Assembly (NCBI GenBank): GCA_021648225.1
Contig: JAKITE010000094.1
Location: forward strand, 1 to 11,272
DNA length: 11,272 bases
Direction of reading: 5' to 3'
From: Paracoccaceae bacterium
GTDB taxonomy: Bacteria > Pseudomonadota > Alphaproteobacteria > Rhodobacterales > Rhodobacteraceae
In this document: positions 1 to 6,252 of the stretch, one piece after another
How positions within the stretch are numbered: the stretch's first letter is position 1
How the letters are laid out: each line of letters begins with the position of its first letter
The notes under the pieces: generated by a model
The model's input: the letters and a program-made list of their open reading frames with translations, nothing else
Told to the model about the DNA's origin: nothing
The model's database searches: none
Made by a program: the position numbers and the translations under genes

Positions 1-341
1 CCGCTGGCATCATAAAAGAAAACATTGGTTTGACCCGGGTTTTTGCCAATGAGCAAAACACGAGTTTGCGTATGCACTACCGCATCTACAATAGATGGGC
101 TTGCCACAACCACATCAGCAATACCCCCTGGCAAATCAATAGTGCTCGCTTTGCCATAAGGAATGAGCATGGACCTCTTGGTCGTTCCAGAGAAATCGGA
201 CTGCACCACATTAGAACGCACATCCGCATAGGATCTTGGCCCTGCTTGCGCAGTTAAAGACAGGTTACCGAGGCATGCCAACGCTATTCCCGTCGAATAA
301 AGTAATGCTTTATAGTGCGCTTTATAAAATTTGGGCGACAT
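1..341 (-). CDS. cpaC: Tad pilus secretin CpaC/RcpA, N-terminal part (runs off left edge)
   Basis: This is the first 113 codons of the outer-membrane secretin of the Tad pilus; the secretin ring domain lies outside the window. The protein opens with a basic n-region and a hydrophobic stretch ending LTAQA, a good Sec signal with cleavage after about residue 33. Next comes the secretin/pilus N-terminal domain (T2SS-T3SS_pil_N type), with the family phrases LPGGIADVVVASPSIVDAVV and VLLIGKNPGQTNVFFYDA. It follows cpaB by 29 bases in the same direction, as in other cpa/tad operons. The start is uncertain. The ATG at 341 has only a weak GGA upstream. An in-frame GTG at 353 has AAGGAA (363-368) at a better distance and would add four residues. 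Family call is firm; the visible part is intact. Confidence 0.9.
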   Translation of the reverse strand, partial: MSPKFYKAHYKALLYSTGIALACLGNLSLTAQAGPRSYADVRSNVVQSDFSGTTKRSMLIPYGKASTIDLPGGIADVVVASPSIVDAVVHTQTRVLLIGKNPGQTNVFFYDAS

Positions 342-370
342 TTTAGTTTCCACTTTTTTAATTTCCTTGT

Positions 371-1222
371 TTAGTTTCCCTGGATCGAAACTTGCTGTTT
401 TTGGCCATTTCGGTAAATAACCAGCGACCTGACTGCACCAGATGATTTTTCACGAATTGTTGTTGCTGCACTGGGAACATAACCTGCACCCCGGCGGTTC
501 AGTCCCCGCAAAATAAGAGAAATATCCCCCCTTGACTGGGCTTCAATTAACACTTCAGCGTCCGATGGCGACATCTCTAGGAGCGCCGTAGAACCAATAA
601 CAAATGCTTCACTTTCGGGACCTTGATTGCTGGTCTGACCAATGGCCAGTACAGGAACATTTTCAAAAATCGTGTTTGAAACAAAGTTATTTTGCGTATT
701 TGCTACGTTTTTTCGCATAGAACGCGGCAATTGTGTGGTTAAAACCACGTCAACCCGGTCGCCCGGCTGAATAAAGCCACCCGCAGCACTGCCGGCAGTT
801 ATACGGGTTGAAATAGCCCGCATACCCGGCCTCAACAAAGCCGCCATCCGGCCACGATCTCCGGTTTGAACCACTTTTGGCCGCATAATTGGTTCGCCCT
901 CATATATATCTGCGCGCGCTACAGCTTGCGTATAATCTTCCAACGCTTGCGGTTGGTTTTGCATATCAATGTGATTTGGCTCAAGCGCCTCCGCAGGCCA
1001 AGGTTTCCACTGTAAATGGTCAGAGGTCAGACGCGTGCCGCGCTGAATATCCATCGCCGCAACCAAAATGTCCACATACTCAACATTGGAAACCACCTCG
1101 GCAACAGGGGCCACTACAGCTGGCGCGGTCGGAGCTGGCGCTGACATTTTTTGCAATTGCAAGAATGCGACAACAGAAATGACGCCAAGGCCACCTAATA
1201 ATAATATTTTTTTCGTGTTCAT
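371..1222 (-). CDS. cpaB: Tad pilus assembly protein CpaB/RcpC
   Basis: A 283-residue periplasmic Tad pilus assembly factor of the CpaB/RcpC family, thought to work with the CpaC secretin in the periplasm and outer membrane. An N-terminal hydrophobic segment (residues 5-24) acts as signal or anchor, followed by an Ala/Pro-rich linker (27-45). A SAF domain covers about 48-118 (VDILVAAMDIQRGTRLTSDHL, then EGEPIMRPKV). The RcpC-type core follows, with RPGMRAISTRITAGSAAGGF and IQPGDRVDVVLT (130-162). Length is normal for the family. The ATG at 1222 is preceded by a good Shine-Dalgarno, GAGGGG. Its upstream spacer carries a CtrA-like site, so it may have its own promoter as well as readthrough from cpaA. 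Nothing is odd apart from base composition AT-richer than the genes to the right. Confidence 0.95.
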   Translation of the reverse strand: MNTKKILLLGGLGVISVVAFLQLQKMSAPAPTAPAVVAPVAEVVSNVEYVDILVAAMDIQRGTRLTSDHLQWKPWPAEALEPNHIDMQNQPQALEDYTQAVARADIYEGEPIMRPKVVQTGDRGRMAALLRPGMRAISTRITAGSAAGGFIQPGDRVDVVLTTQLPRSMRKNVANTQNNFVSNTIFENVPVLAIGQTSNQGPESEAFVIGSTALLEMSPSDAEVLIEAQSRGDISLILRGLNRRGAGYVPSAATTIREKSSGAVRSLVIYRNGQKQQVSIQGN

Positions 1223-1278
1223 AACCCCTCGCAGGTTTTATTAAAGCCCATTTCTGTGAAAATCTAACGTCCCATATG

Positions 1279-1293
1279 ATAAAGCATGGTTAA
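1279..1293 (-). promoter_or_regulatory. Candidate CtrA binding site upstream of cpaB
   Basis: On the minus strand the sequence reads TTAACCATGCTTTAT, which is TTAA, seven bases, then TTAT. The CtrA consensus in alphaproteobacteria is TTAA-N7-TTAA, and TTAACCAT is a frequent half-site form, so this matches seven of eight conserved bases. It lies in the 105-bp spacer between the cpaA stop and the cpaB start, 57 bp upstream of the start codon. CtrA controls pilus genes in several alphaproteobacteria. The site is seen directly; its use by CtrA is inference, and short AT-rich matches occur by chance. Confidence 0.4.
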
Positions 1294-1327
1294 TAAGTGT
1301 AAACTTTTTCGCATTTTTCCGTTATTT

Positions 1328-1837
1328 TCATGCAATTCCACTTGCATATAGGTATAAATCACTCGTCGGCAGGGTAACCAAGGCGCCAAACGCCAGGGCA
1401 ATGCCGTAAGGAATCTTCTTCTCGTCTTTAAATAAATGGTGCAACCATTCTGTTTTCAACGCTTTTTCAGGCAAATACTTGCGTCCAAGAATAATGAGTA
1501 TAGTCAATACCCCGCCTGCCAGCGCCGTATATATCGCATAATATCCTAAATCTGCCCATACCCACCATATTGATGTGGCAGCGAATAGTTTTGCATCCCC
1601 TCCCCCCATTTGGCCAAATGCGAACAAGGTAACACCAATGAAGAAGCAAACTAGGCCGACTAAAATAGGCGTGCCAAATACTGCCCAGCCCTGCCAAGCA
1701 AATGGCGCCGTGATAAAGAAACCCGCGACCAATACCAGACTGATCCAGTTTGGTATTGTCATGCTGGTCAGGTCTTTCCAACCTGTTGCCAACATGCATC
1801 CGACGACAATTAAAATTATGAAAAATGACACGAACAT
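1328..1837 (-). CDS. cpaA: Prepilin peptidase CpaA/TadV (A24 family)
   Basis: A 169-residue inner-membrane aspartic protease that cleaves the leader from Flp prepilin. It is the short, peptidase-only form of the A24 family, without the N-terminal methyltransferase region of PilD. Both catalytic aspartates are visible: D22 in GWKDLTSMTIPNW, after the first membrane segment, and D81 in the GGGD motif (78-81) of GQMGGGDAKL. Hydrophobic segments at about 2-18, 34-47, 55-75, 90-117 and 143-168 suit a polytopic membrane protein. The ATG at 1837 has a GGTGAGGG purine run upstream. It sits between flp and cpaB, the usual place for the peptidase that matures the neighbouring pilin. A strong terminator lies between flp and this gene, so it is probably transcribed more weakly than flp. 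Confidence 0.93.
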   Translation of the reverse strand: MFVSFFIILIVVGCMLATGWKDLTSMTIPNWISLVLVAGFFITAPFAWQGWAVFGTPILVGLVCFFIGVTLFAFGQMGGGDAKLFAATSIWWVWADLGYYAIYTALAGGVLTILIILGRKYLPEKALKTEWLHHLFKDEKKIPYGIALAFGALVTLPTSDLYLYASGIA

Positions 1838-1933
1838 TCTACCCTCACCTCTATCTGACTAGTTAAATTAGGGTCTTTGGAAGCCCTTTGTATGCCTTGA
1901 TAGCAAAACAGAGTTAACGGCTGGTTTAAACCA

Positions 1934-1968
1934 TAAAAAAACCGCCCTGAACCAGAGTTCAGAGCGGT
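1934..1968 (-). terminator. Intrinsic terminator downstream of flp
   Basis: Read on the minus strand, a 12-bp stem (arms 1957-1968 and 1941-1952) closes over a four-base loop and is followed by seven T residues (1941-1935). One stem position is a G-U pair in the minus transcript but a C-A mismatch in the plus transcript. That confirms the orientation: it terminates the flp message 48 bases after the flp stop codon. Leakage through it would give high Flp pilin and less cpaA-cpaB-cpaC, a common pattern for pilin genes. Confidence 0.92.
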
Positions 1969-2015
1969 AAATTCAAATCCTCGATTGCGCGAGAATATCA
2001 AATTAATTGCTAGGC

Positions 2016-2189
2016 TTAGCTAGCATTAGCAACTGCCAGTGAAACTGTGTTGAATTTCGTAGCAATGTTGTCGCCCAAAGATGTGGCGGCAGCAATAATA
2101 CCAACAGAAATCAAAGCAGCAATAAGGCCATATTCAATGGCGGTAGCACCGGATTCGTCGTTCTTAAAACGAGTAACAAAATTTTGCAT
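2016..2189 (-). CDS. flp: Flp/Fap-type prepilin (major Tad pilus subunit)
   Basis: A 57-residue type IVb prepilin that forms the Tad pilus fibre. The leader ends in Gly, and the mature part starts at residue 15 within DESGATAIEYGLIAALISVG. This shows the Flp processing site (Gly followed by ATAIEY, with Glu and Tyr at mature positions 5 and 6) and the hydrophobic assembly helix up to about residue 37. Cleavage after G14 by the neighbouring CpaA is expected. I chose the ATG at 2189 because GGGAG lies at good spacing just upstream and the product has normal Flp length. An in-frame extension to 2339 would add 50 residues with no family match and spoil the leader. It has its own terminator and a roughly 260-bp upstream region shared with a divergent gene. 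Confidence 0.95.
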   Translation of the reverse strand: MQNFVTRFKNDESGATAIEYGLIAALISVGIIAAATSLGDNIATKFNTVSLAVANAS

Positions 2190-2451
2190 AACTAACTCCC
2201 ACGTATGCATTAAAATAAGGGTTTTCCCTTTTTCAGGACAATCCCTGATAACCGCAACATAAGACAGACGTTTTACCAACCTGATAAAAGACACGGTAAA
2301 AATTTGGTAAAAATCACCCCAAGAAGCAATTAAACCCAAACCTATATATCTAGATACCTAATTTAGTCGCTGTCAGAGCAGTTCGGCAGTTTTTTAAACG
2401 GTTCATTCACCACATCAGCGTATTAACACCTAAATATTAAAGGAACACCCA
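2190..2451. promoter_or_regulatory. Divergent promoter region between flp and the cpaC-like gene
   Basis: This 262-bp AT-rich stretch has no credible gene and must hold promoters for flp (leftward) and the short CpaC-like gene (rightward). Visible elements are a possible flp promoter (minus strand TTGTCC, 18 bases, TATTTT), a short inverted repeat TCAGG/CCTGA at 2233-2248, and three copies of GGTAAAA. Two copies are direct with 11-bp spacing (2295-2303 and 2306-2314) and one is inverted (2271-2277). A 10-bp palindrome TATCTAGATA lies at 2347-2356. The region's role follows from gene layout; the individual elements are weak, and I cannot place a transcription start. Confidence 0.5.
2295..2314. 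repeat. Direct repeat GGTAAAAAT x2, 11-bp period
   Basis: GGTAAAAAT occurs at 2295-2303 and again at 2306-2314, with an inverted TTTTACC at 2271-2277. An 11-bp period puts the copies on nearly the same face of the helix, as regulator sites often are. It lies about 105-125 bp upstream of the flp start codon. The repeat is seen directly; a regulatory role is only inferred. Confidence 0.55.
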
Positions 2452-2805
2452 ATGTCAAAACAGTTCATCACATCCGTTTCTCGTGCAATCACTGTCGGCT
2501 TTGCTGGCCTGTGTTTTTCCGCTTTATTACCACAAACGGCCTTTGCCGGGGACTTCTCCGCGACAGAAGATTTTTCTGTGGCACTCAACAAAACGCAAAT
2601 TATGCGGCTCCCTGCACCAGCCGCAGCGATTATTGTTGGTAATCCGGCAATCGCGGATGTCTCCGTTCACTCCCCAACCCTATTGTTTGTTCTCGGGCGC
2701 GGCTACGGTGTGACCAATGTGATCATCCTCGACAATATGGGCAATACAATTATGGATACGAATATACAGGTCGGGAACATCCAATCGGGATCAGATCATC
2801 GTTAA
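2452..2805 (+). CDS. Short exported pilus/secretin N-terminal-domain protein (CpaC-like), probably 3'-truncated
   Basis: A 117-residue protein with a Sec signal (cleavage likely after AFA, residue 32). It then has a single secretin/pilus N-terminal domain: MRLPAPAAAIIVGNPAIADV (51-70), then LLFVLGRGYGVTNVIILDNM (77-96). These phrases parallel the N-terminal part of CpaC at the left edge, but no secretin ring domain follows. Stand-alone proteins of this type are common beside Rhodobacterales tad loci and probably assist the secretin. The start is supported by AGGA (2441-2444), seven bases before the ATG. Family members known to me usually continue for some 30 residues, often with Cys-containing motifs. 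Here the reading stops soon after IQVGN and overlaps the tail of the convergent amidohydrolase gene by 56 bp. The 3' end is therefore probably lost through a rearrangement. Function may survive, since the domain itself looks complete. Confidence 0.8.
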   Translation: MSKQFITSVSRAITVGFAGLCFSALLPQTAFAGDFSATEDFSVALNKTQIMRLPAPAAAIIVGNPAIADVSVHSPTLLFVLGRGYGVTNVIILDNMGNTIMDTNIQVGNIQSGSDHR

Positions 2806-3904
2806 AATCATAATCCGGATGGTGCAGCGTGGCGGTATCGCCATTACCGACAAACACAAACGCCCCCGGGCGCGATTCCAGCATATAGGAAAAATCCTCT
2901 CCGCCCATCACCGGCGGCGTATCTGTATTAACCATATTATCCCCCGCCACATCCCGCGCCACCTGGGCGGCAATTTCGGTTTGGGCGGCATGGTTTTTAG
3001 TCACCGGATAGCCCATTTCATAATCTACCGTGGCTTTAGCCCCATATGCCGCTGCGGTGTTTTCAGCAATCAGTTTAACCTTTTTCGCAGCCATCTGGCG
3101 GTTTTCATCGGTCAATGTGCGGCAAGTCCCACGAATTTCCACCCGCTGCGGAATTACATTATACGCCTTGGATTCGGTTTCAAAACTGGTCACTGAAATA
3201 ACCACGCTTTCCAGCGGATCGGTATTTCTTGCCACAATCGATTGCAGCGCCACCACAATATGGCTGGCCACAAGGGTGGTATCAATACAGGCCGCAGGGT
3301 TGGCCGCATGGCCGCCAAGACCCTCTACGTGGATGGTATAGGTATCGGTCGCTGCCATCAGCGGCCCGACCCGCGTGGCAAATTCGCCAAGCTTAAGACC
3401 CGGATAATTATGCATTCCGTATACTTCCTGAATGCCGAATTGTTCCATCATGCCATCATCGACCATTTCCTTGCCACCACCGCCGCCTTCTTCGGCGGGT
3501 TGGAAAATTACCACCACCGTGCCGTCAAAATTGCGGGTTTCTGCCAGATATTTGGCCGCGCCCAGCAACATGGCGGTATGGCCGTCATGGCCACAAGCAT
3601 GCATTTTGCCCTCAACCTTTGAGGCATGCGCCACACCCGTAGTTTCGTGAATGGGCAGCGCATCCATATCCGCGCGCATGCCGATCACCTTGCCGGATGT
3701 GTTTTGCTTGCCTTTAATCACCGCCACAACGCCGGTGCGGCCAATGCCGGTAACAATTTCATCACAGCCAAATTCGCGCAGCTTGTCGGCCACCACCCCT
3801 GCCGTGCGTTCCACATCAAACAGCAATTCGGGGTTTTCGTGCAGGTCGCGCCGCCAAGCGGTAATTTCTGCGTGCATTTCGGCAAAACGGTTGATTTTAG
3901 GCAT
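2750..3904 (-). CDS. M20D-family amidohydrolase (hippurate/N-acyl-amino-acid hydrolase-like)
   Basis: A 384-residue cytoplasmic metal-dependent amidohydrolase of the M20D group (hippurate hydrolase, aminoacylase, IAA-amino-acid hydrolase), which removes an acyl group from N-acyl amino acids or peptides. Metal-site motifs are all present: GMRADMDALP (75-84), HACGHDGH with the group's metal-binding Cys (102-109), PAEEG (136-140), MHN (164-166) and LHHPDYDFND (360-369). The dimerisation domain carries the typical GLGGHAA. The ATG at 3904 starts one base after the upstream argE stop codon and has GGAG upstream, so the pair is cotranscribed. The oddity is the C-terminus. After IPIGCS, relatives usually continue with an aromatic-rich helix (like YWVRLVE); here it reads RPVYSYP and stops inside the convergent gene. 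The last 10-15 residues seem replaced, but no catalytic residue is lost. Substrate is not predictable. Confidence 0.88.
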   Translation of the reverse strand: MPKINRFAEMHAEITAWRRDLHENPELLFDVERTAGVVADKLREFGCDEIVTGIGRTGVVAVIKGKQNTSGKVIGMRADMDALPIHETTGVAHASKVEGKMHACGHDGHTAMLLGAAKYLAETRNFDGTVVVIFQPAEEGGGGGKEMVDDGMMEQFGIQEVYGMHNYPGLKLGEFATRVGPLMAATDTYTIHVEGLGGHAANPAACIDTTLVASHIVVALQSIVARNTDPLESVVISVTSFETESKAYNVIPQRVEIRGTCRTLTDENRQMAAKKVKLIAENTAAAYGAKATVDYEMGYPVTKNHAAQTEIAAQVARDVAGDNMVNTDTPPVMGGEDFSYMLESRPGAFVFVGNGDTATLHHPDYDFNDDLIPIGCSRPVYSYP

Positions 3905-3905
3905 G

Positions 3906-5069
3906 TTATTCTCCGAGTTTTTTGATGATCTGCCGGATAAATTCCTCTCCGGCATTGAATTGCTCAATCGTGATAAATTCGTTGGGCTGATGGGCCTGTT
4001 CAATGGAACCCGGGCCGCAAACCACGGTGGAATAACCCTCGCGCTGGAATTGCCCTGCTTCGGTGCCATAGCTAACCACATGCCGGCCATTATCGCCGGT
4101 AATTTGCCGCGCCAGCAATTCTGCCGCGCCATCTGTTTCGGGCCGCAAGGCTGGGTTTTCGTCGCGGGGCACCACCTCGATATAGGTGTCGGGGATTATG
4201 GCCTGCATTTCAGCCTCTACCTTATGCACAAATTCCATATACCGCGCATACCAGTCGCTTGGGCTTTGCGAGGCCGGACAGCGGATATCACAGGAAAAAC
4301 TGCAATCCTTGGCGGTAATGTTGGTGGCAGAACCGCCATTGATCACCCCGACATGCAAGGTGGTAAAGGGCGGTTCAAACATCGCGTCAATTGCATTTGG
4401 CGTGGCGTTCATGTTTTCCTCGAACCGCAGGCGCAGCCATTCAATCAGCCGTGCCGCAATCATTACGGCCGAAACCCCTTGATTCATCAGCGATGAATGG
4501 ATTTCAAAACCGCGAATATTGGTCATAAACCCGATTGCGCCTTTATGGCCGCTAACCACCTTCATGCTGGATGGTTCACCCACGATCACAGCCGATGCTT
4601 TGGGAAAATTCCTGACCATTTCCGAAATCATAAACGGCGCGCCGACACAGCCGACTTCTTCGTCATAAGACAGGGCAATCTGGATGGGGCGTTTCATATT
4701 TGCCGCCAGCATTTCAGGCACCAAAGACAGGCAAATCGCGTCAAAGCCTTTCATATCACAGGTGCCGCGGCCAAAATATTTGCCGTCGCGCTCAGATACA
4801 ACAAACGGGTCCGTATCCCATTCCTGCCCGGCCACCGGCACCACATCGGTATGGCCCGAAAGCACCACGCCGCCTTCGACATTTGGCCCGATCAGCGCAT
4901 ATAAATTGGCCTTTTGTCCGGTCGGGTCATAGACCCTGTGCGATTCAACCCCGTGGCCTGCTAGATAATCCTCGACAAAATCAATCAATTCCAGATTGCT
5001 TTCGCTTGAAACCGTCGGAAAAGCGATCAGTTTTTCCATCATCTCGAAGGCGGTATATATATGTGCCAT
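3906..5069 (-). CDS. argE: Acetylornithine deacetylase (ArgE type, M20 family)
   Basis: A 387-residue cytoplasmic di-zinc deacetylase that converts N-acetylornithine to ornithine and acetate in arginine synthesis. Motifs in order: SGHTDVVPV (H73 ligand, D75), GRGTCDMKGF (bridging D105), SYDEEVGC (catalytic E137, ligand E138), VGEPSS (ligand E165) and QAHQPNEF near the C-terminus (ligand H360). Length is normal for ArgE. The ATG at 5069 has a weak AGG upstream, and no better in-frame start was seen. It is the first gene of a two-gene unit with the M20D amidohydrolase and is divergent from the peptide importer. The context allows a broader role in deacylating imported N-acyl amino acids rather than strict arginine synthesis. 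Succinyl-diaminopimelate desuccinylase is a related alternative, but the motifs fit ArgE better. Confidence 0.9.
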   Translation of the reverse strand: MAHIYTAFEMMEKLIAFPTVSSESNLELIDFVEDYLAGHGVESHRVYDPTGQKANLYALIGPNVEGGVVLSGHTDVVPVAGQEWDTDPFVVSERDGKYFGRGTCDMKGFDAICLSLVPEMLAANMKRPIQIALSYDEEVGCVGAPFMISEMVRNFPKASAVIVGEPSSMKVVSGHKGAIGFMTNIRGFEIHSSLMNQGVSAVMIAARLIEWLRLRFEENMNATPNAIDAMFEPPFTTLHVGVINGGSATNITAKDCSFSCDIRCPASQSPSDWYARYMEFVHKVEAEMQAIIPDTYIEVVPRDENPALRPETDGAAELLARQITGDNGRHVVSYGTEAGQFQREGYSTVVCGPGSIEQAHQPNEFITIEQFNAGEEFIRQIIKKLGE

Positions 5070-5247
5070 TGCTTGCCTATGTTGGTGAATGTTGCACCTT
5101 GTGCCCAGAATTGCGCGACGTCAAGCCACGAATTACCATTGTTATACGGCGAATCTTGGTGTTAAGTGGCGGTTACAAACGATACAAGTTTGACCAATTG
5201 ATAAAAACTGCCTGCCGCGCTCTGCGGTGTCCCTTGGGAGGGAATGA
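5070..5247. promoter_or_regulatory. Divergent intergenic region between argE and the ABC importer operon
   Basis: The 178 bp must hold promoters for the hydrolase pair (leftward) and the importer operon (rightward). A TTGACC at 5190-5195 resembles a -35 box but has no convincing -10 box at normal spacing. A small inverted repeat CCGC/GCGG lies just before the importer ribosome binding site. I could not assign a promoter or operator. The region is supported by gene layout only. Confidence 0.45.
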
Positions 5248-6252
5248 ATGCTAGATGCTCGCGCCACGATTTTAGACGTGGCAAATCTCAAAACCGTGTT
5301 TAACACACGCGACGGGATGGTTCATGCGGTGAACCATGTCAGTTTCTCGCTGGCGCCGGGTGAATTGCTGGGCATTGTTGGCGAAAGCGGCTCTGGCAAA
5401 TCGGTTACCATGATGTCTTTGCTGAAATTGCTGCCCATGCCGCCTGCCGAAATCACCGACGGCGATATCCAGTTTGATGGCCGCGATATTCGCGCCATGT
5501 CCGATGATGAATTGCGCAAGGTGCGCGGTGGCGAAATCGGCTTTATCTTTCAAGACCCGATGACCTCGCTTAACCCTGTATTTACAGTTGGCTTTCAAAT
5601 CATGGAACCGCTGCGGCTGCACATGAATATGAATAAAAAGGCAGCCCGCATCCGCGCCGCTGAATTGCTGGAGCTGGTGGGCATTCCCGATGCTGCCGCA
5701 CGGCTAAAAGATTACCCGCACCAGTTTTCCGGCGGTATGCGCCAACGGGTGATGATCGCCATTGCGCTGGCTTGTGACCCAAAAGTTCTGATCGCGGATG
5801 AACCGACGACAGCGCTGGATGTAACCATTCAGGCCCAGATTATCGAGCTGATCAAAGAGCTGCGCCAAAAACTGGGCATGGCAATTATCTGGATCACGCA
5901 TGACTTGGGCGTCATTGCCGAAATCGCGGATCGTGTGGCGGTGATGTATGCGGGGCAGATTGTTGAACATGCCGAGGTCTCGGAATTGTTCCAGAACCCG
6001 CAACACCCCTATACCCGCGCCTTGCTGGAAACCTTGCCCGATATGTCGGGTACCCGCGCCAAACGCTTGCGCAGCATTGACGGCCAGCCGCCCGCGCTTG
6101 GCGCGGCACCTGTTAAATGCGAATTTGCCCCCCGCTGCACCCATACATTTGACCGCTGCCTGAAAGAAAACCCCCGACGCCGCGATATTAGTGAAAACCA
6201 TGATGTCGCCTGTTGGTGGGATGCCAAAACAGGGAATGCCGCCGATGTTTGA
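5248..6252 (+). CDS. Peptide ABC transporter ATP-binding protein, DppD/OppD family
   Basis: A 334-residue cytoplasmic ATPase, one of two that power import of di- or oligopeptides. It shows Walker A GESGSGKS (45-52), Q-loop FQDP (101-104), signature FSGGMRQR (160-167), Walker B LIADEP (181-186) and the switch histidine H218 in WITHDL. The C-terminal oligopeptide-transporter domain contains PQHPYTRALL (251-260). Four cysteines follow: C291, C297, C304 and C322. The same spacing recurs in the next ATPase. The ATG at 5248 has GGGAGG (5236-5241) six bases upstream; another ATG four bases earlier is out of frame. It is the first gene of a five-gene operon and overlaps the next ATPase gene by a few bases. 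Dipeptide versus longer substrate cannot be read from this protein. Confidence 0.93.
   Translation: MLDARATILDVANLKTVFNTRDGMVHAVNHVSFSLAPGELLGIVGESGSGKSVTMMSLLKLLPMPPAEITDGDIQFDGRDIRAMSDDELRKVRGGEIGFIFQDPMTSLNPVFTVGFQIMEPLRLHMNMNKKAARIRAAELLELVGIPDAAARLKDYPHQFSGGMRQRVMIAIALACDPKVLIADEPTTALDVTIQAQIIELIKELRQKLGMAIIWITHDLGVIAEIADRVAVMYAGQIVEHAEVSELFQNPQHPYTRALLETLPDMSGTRAKRLRSIDGQPPALGAAPVKCEFAPRCTHTFDRCLKENPRRRDISENHDVACWWDAKTGNAADV

Noticed and set aside
30..257. Plus-strand open frame at the left edge
   Set aside because: It is antisense to the clear CpaC N-terminal coding sequence.
1914..1929. TTAA...TTAA pair upstream of cpaA as a CtrA site
   Set aside because: The spacing is eight bases rather than seven, and it lies immediately next to the flp terminator.
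2190..2339. N-terminal extension of Flp to an upstream in-frame ATG
   Set aside because: It would bury the prepilin leader 50 residues inside the protein. The ATG at 2189 has a proper ribosome binding site and gives normal Flp length.
2370..2398. CTGTC/GGCAG hairpin followed by six T on the plus strand
   Set aside because: The stem is only five base pairs with one wobble and a long loop, and there is no plus-strand gene upstream for it to terminate.
3651..4496. Long open frames on the plus strand across the two hydrolase genes
   Set aside because: They are antisense to well-supported M20 enzymes with complete motifs, have no recognisable domains, and arise from codon bias of the opposite strand.
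4700..5254. Plus-strand open frame ending at the first importer ATPase
   Set aside because: Mostly antisense to argE; Arg/Pro-rich translation without domains or a convincing start signal.
6191..6244. Upstream starts (GTG 6191 and four ATGs) for the second ATPase
   Set aside because: They add Met/Pro-rich residues encoded inside the upstream gene, lack ribosome binding sites at usable spacing, and do not match the family N-terminus.
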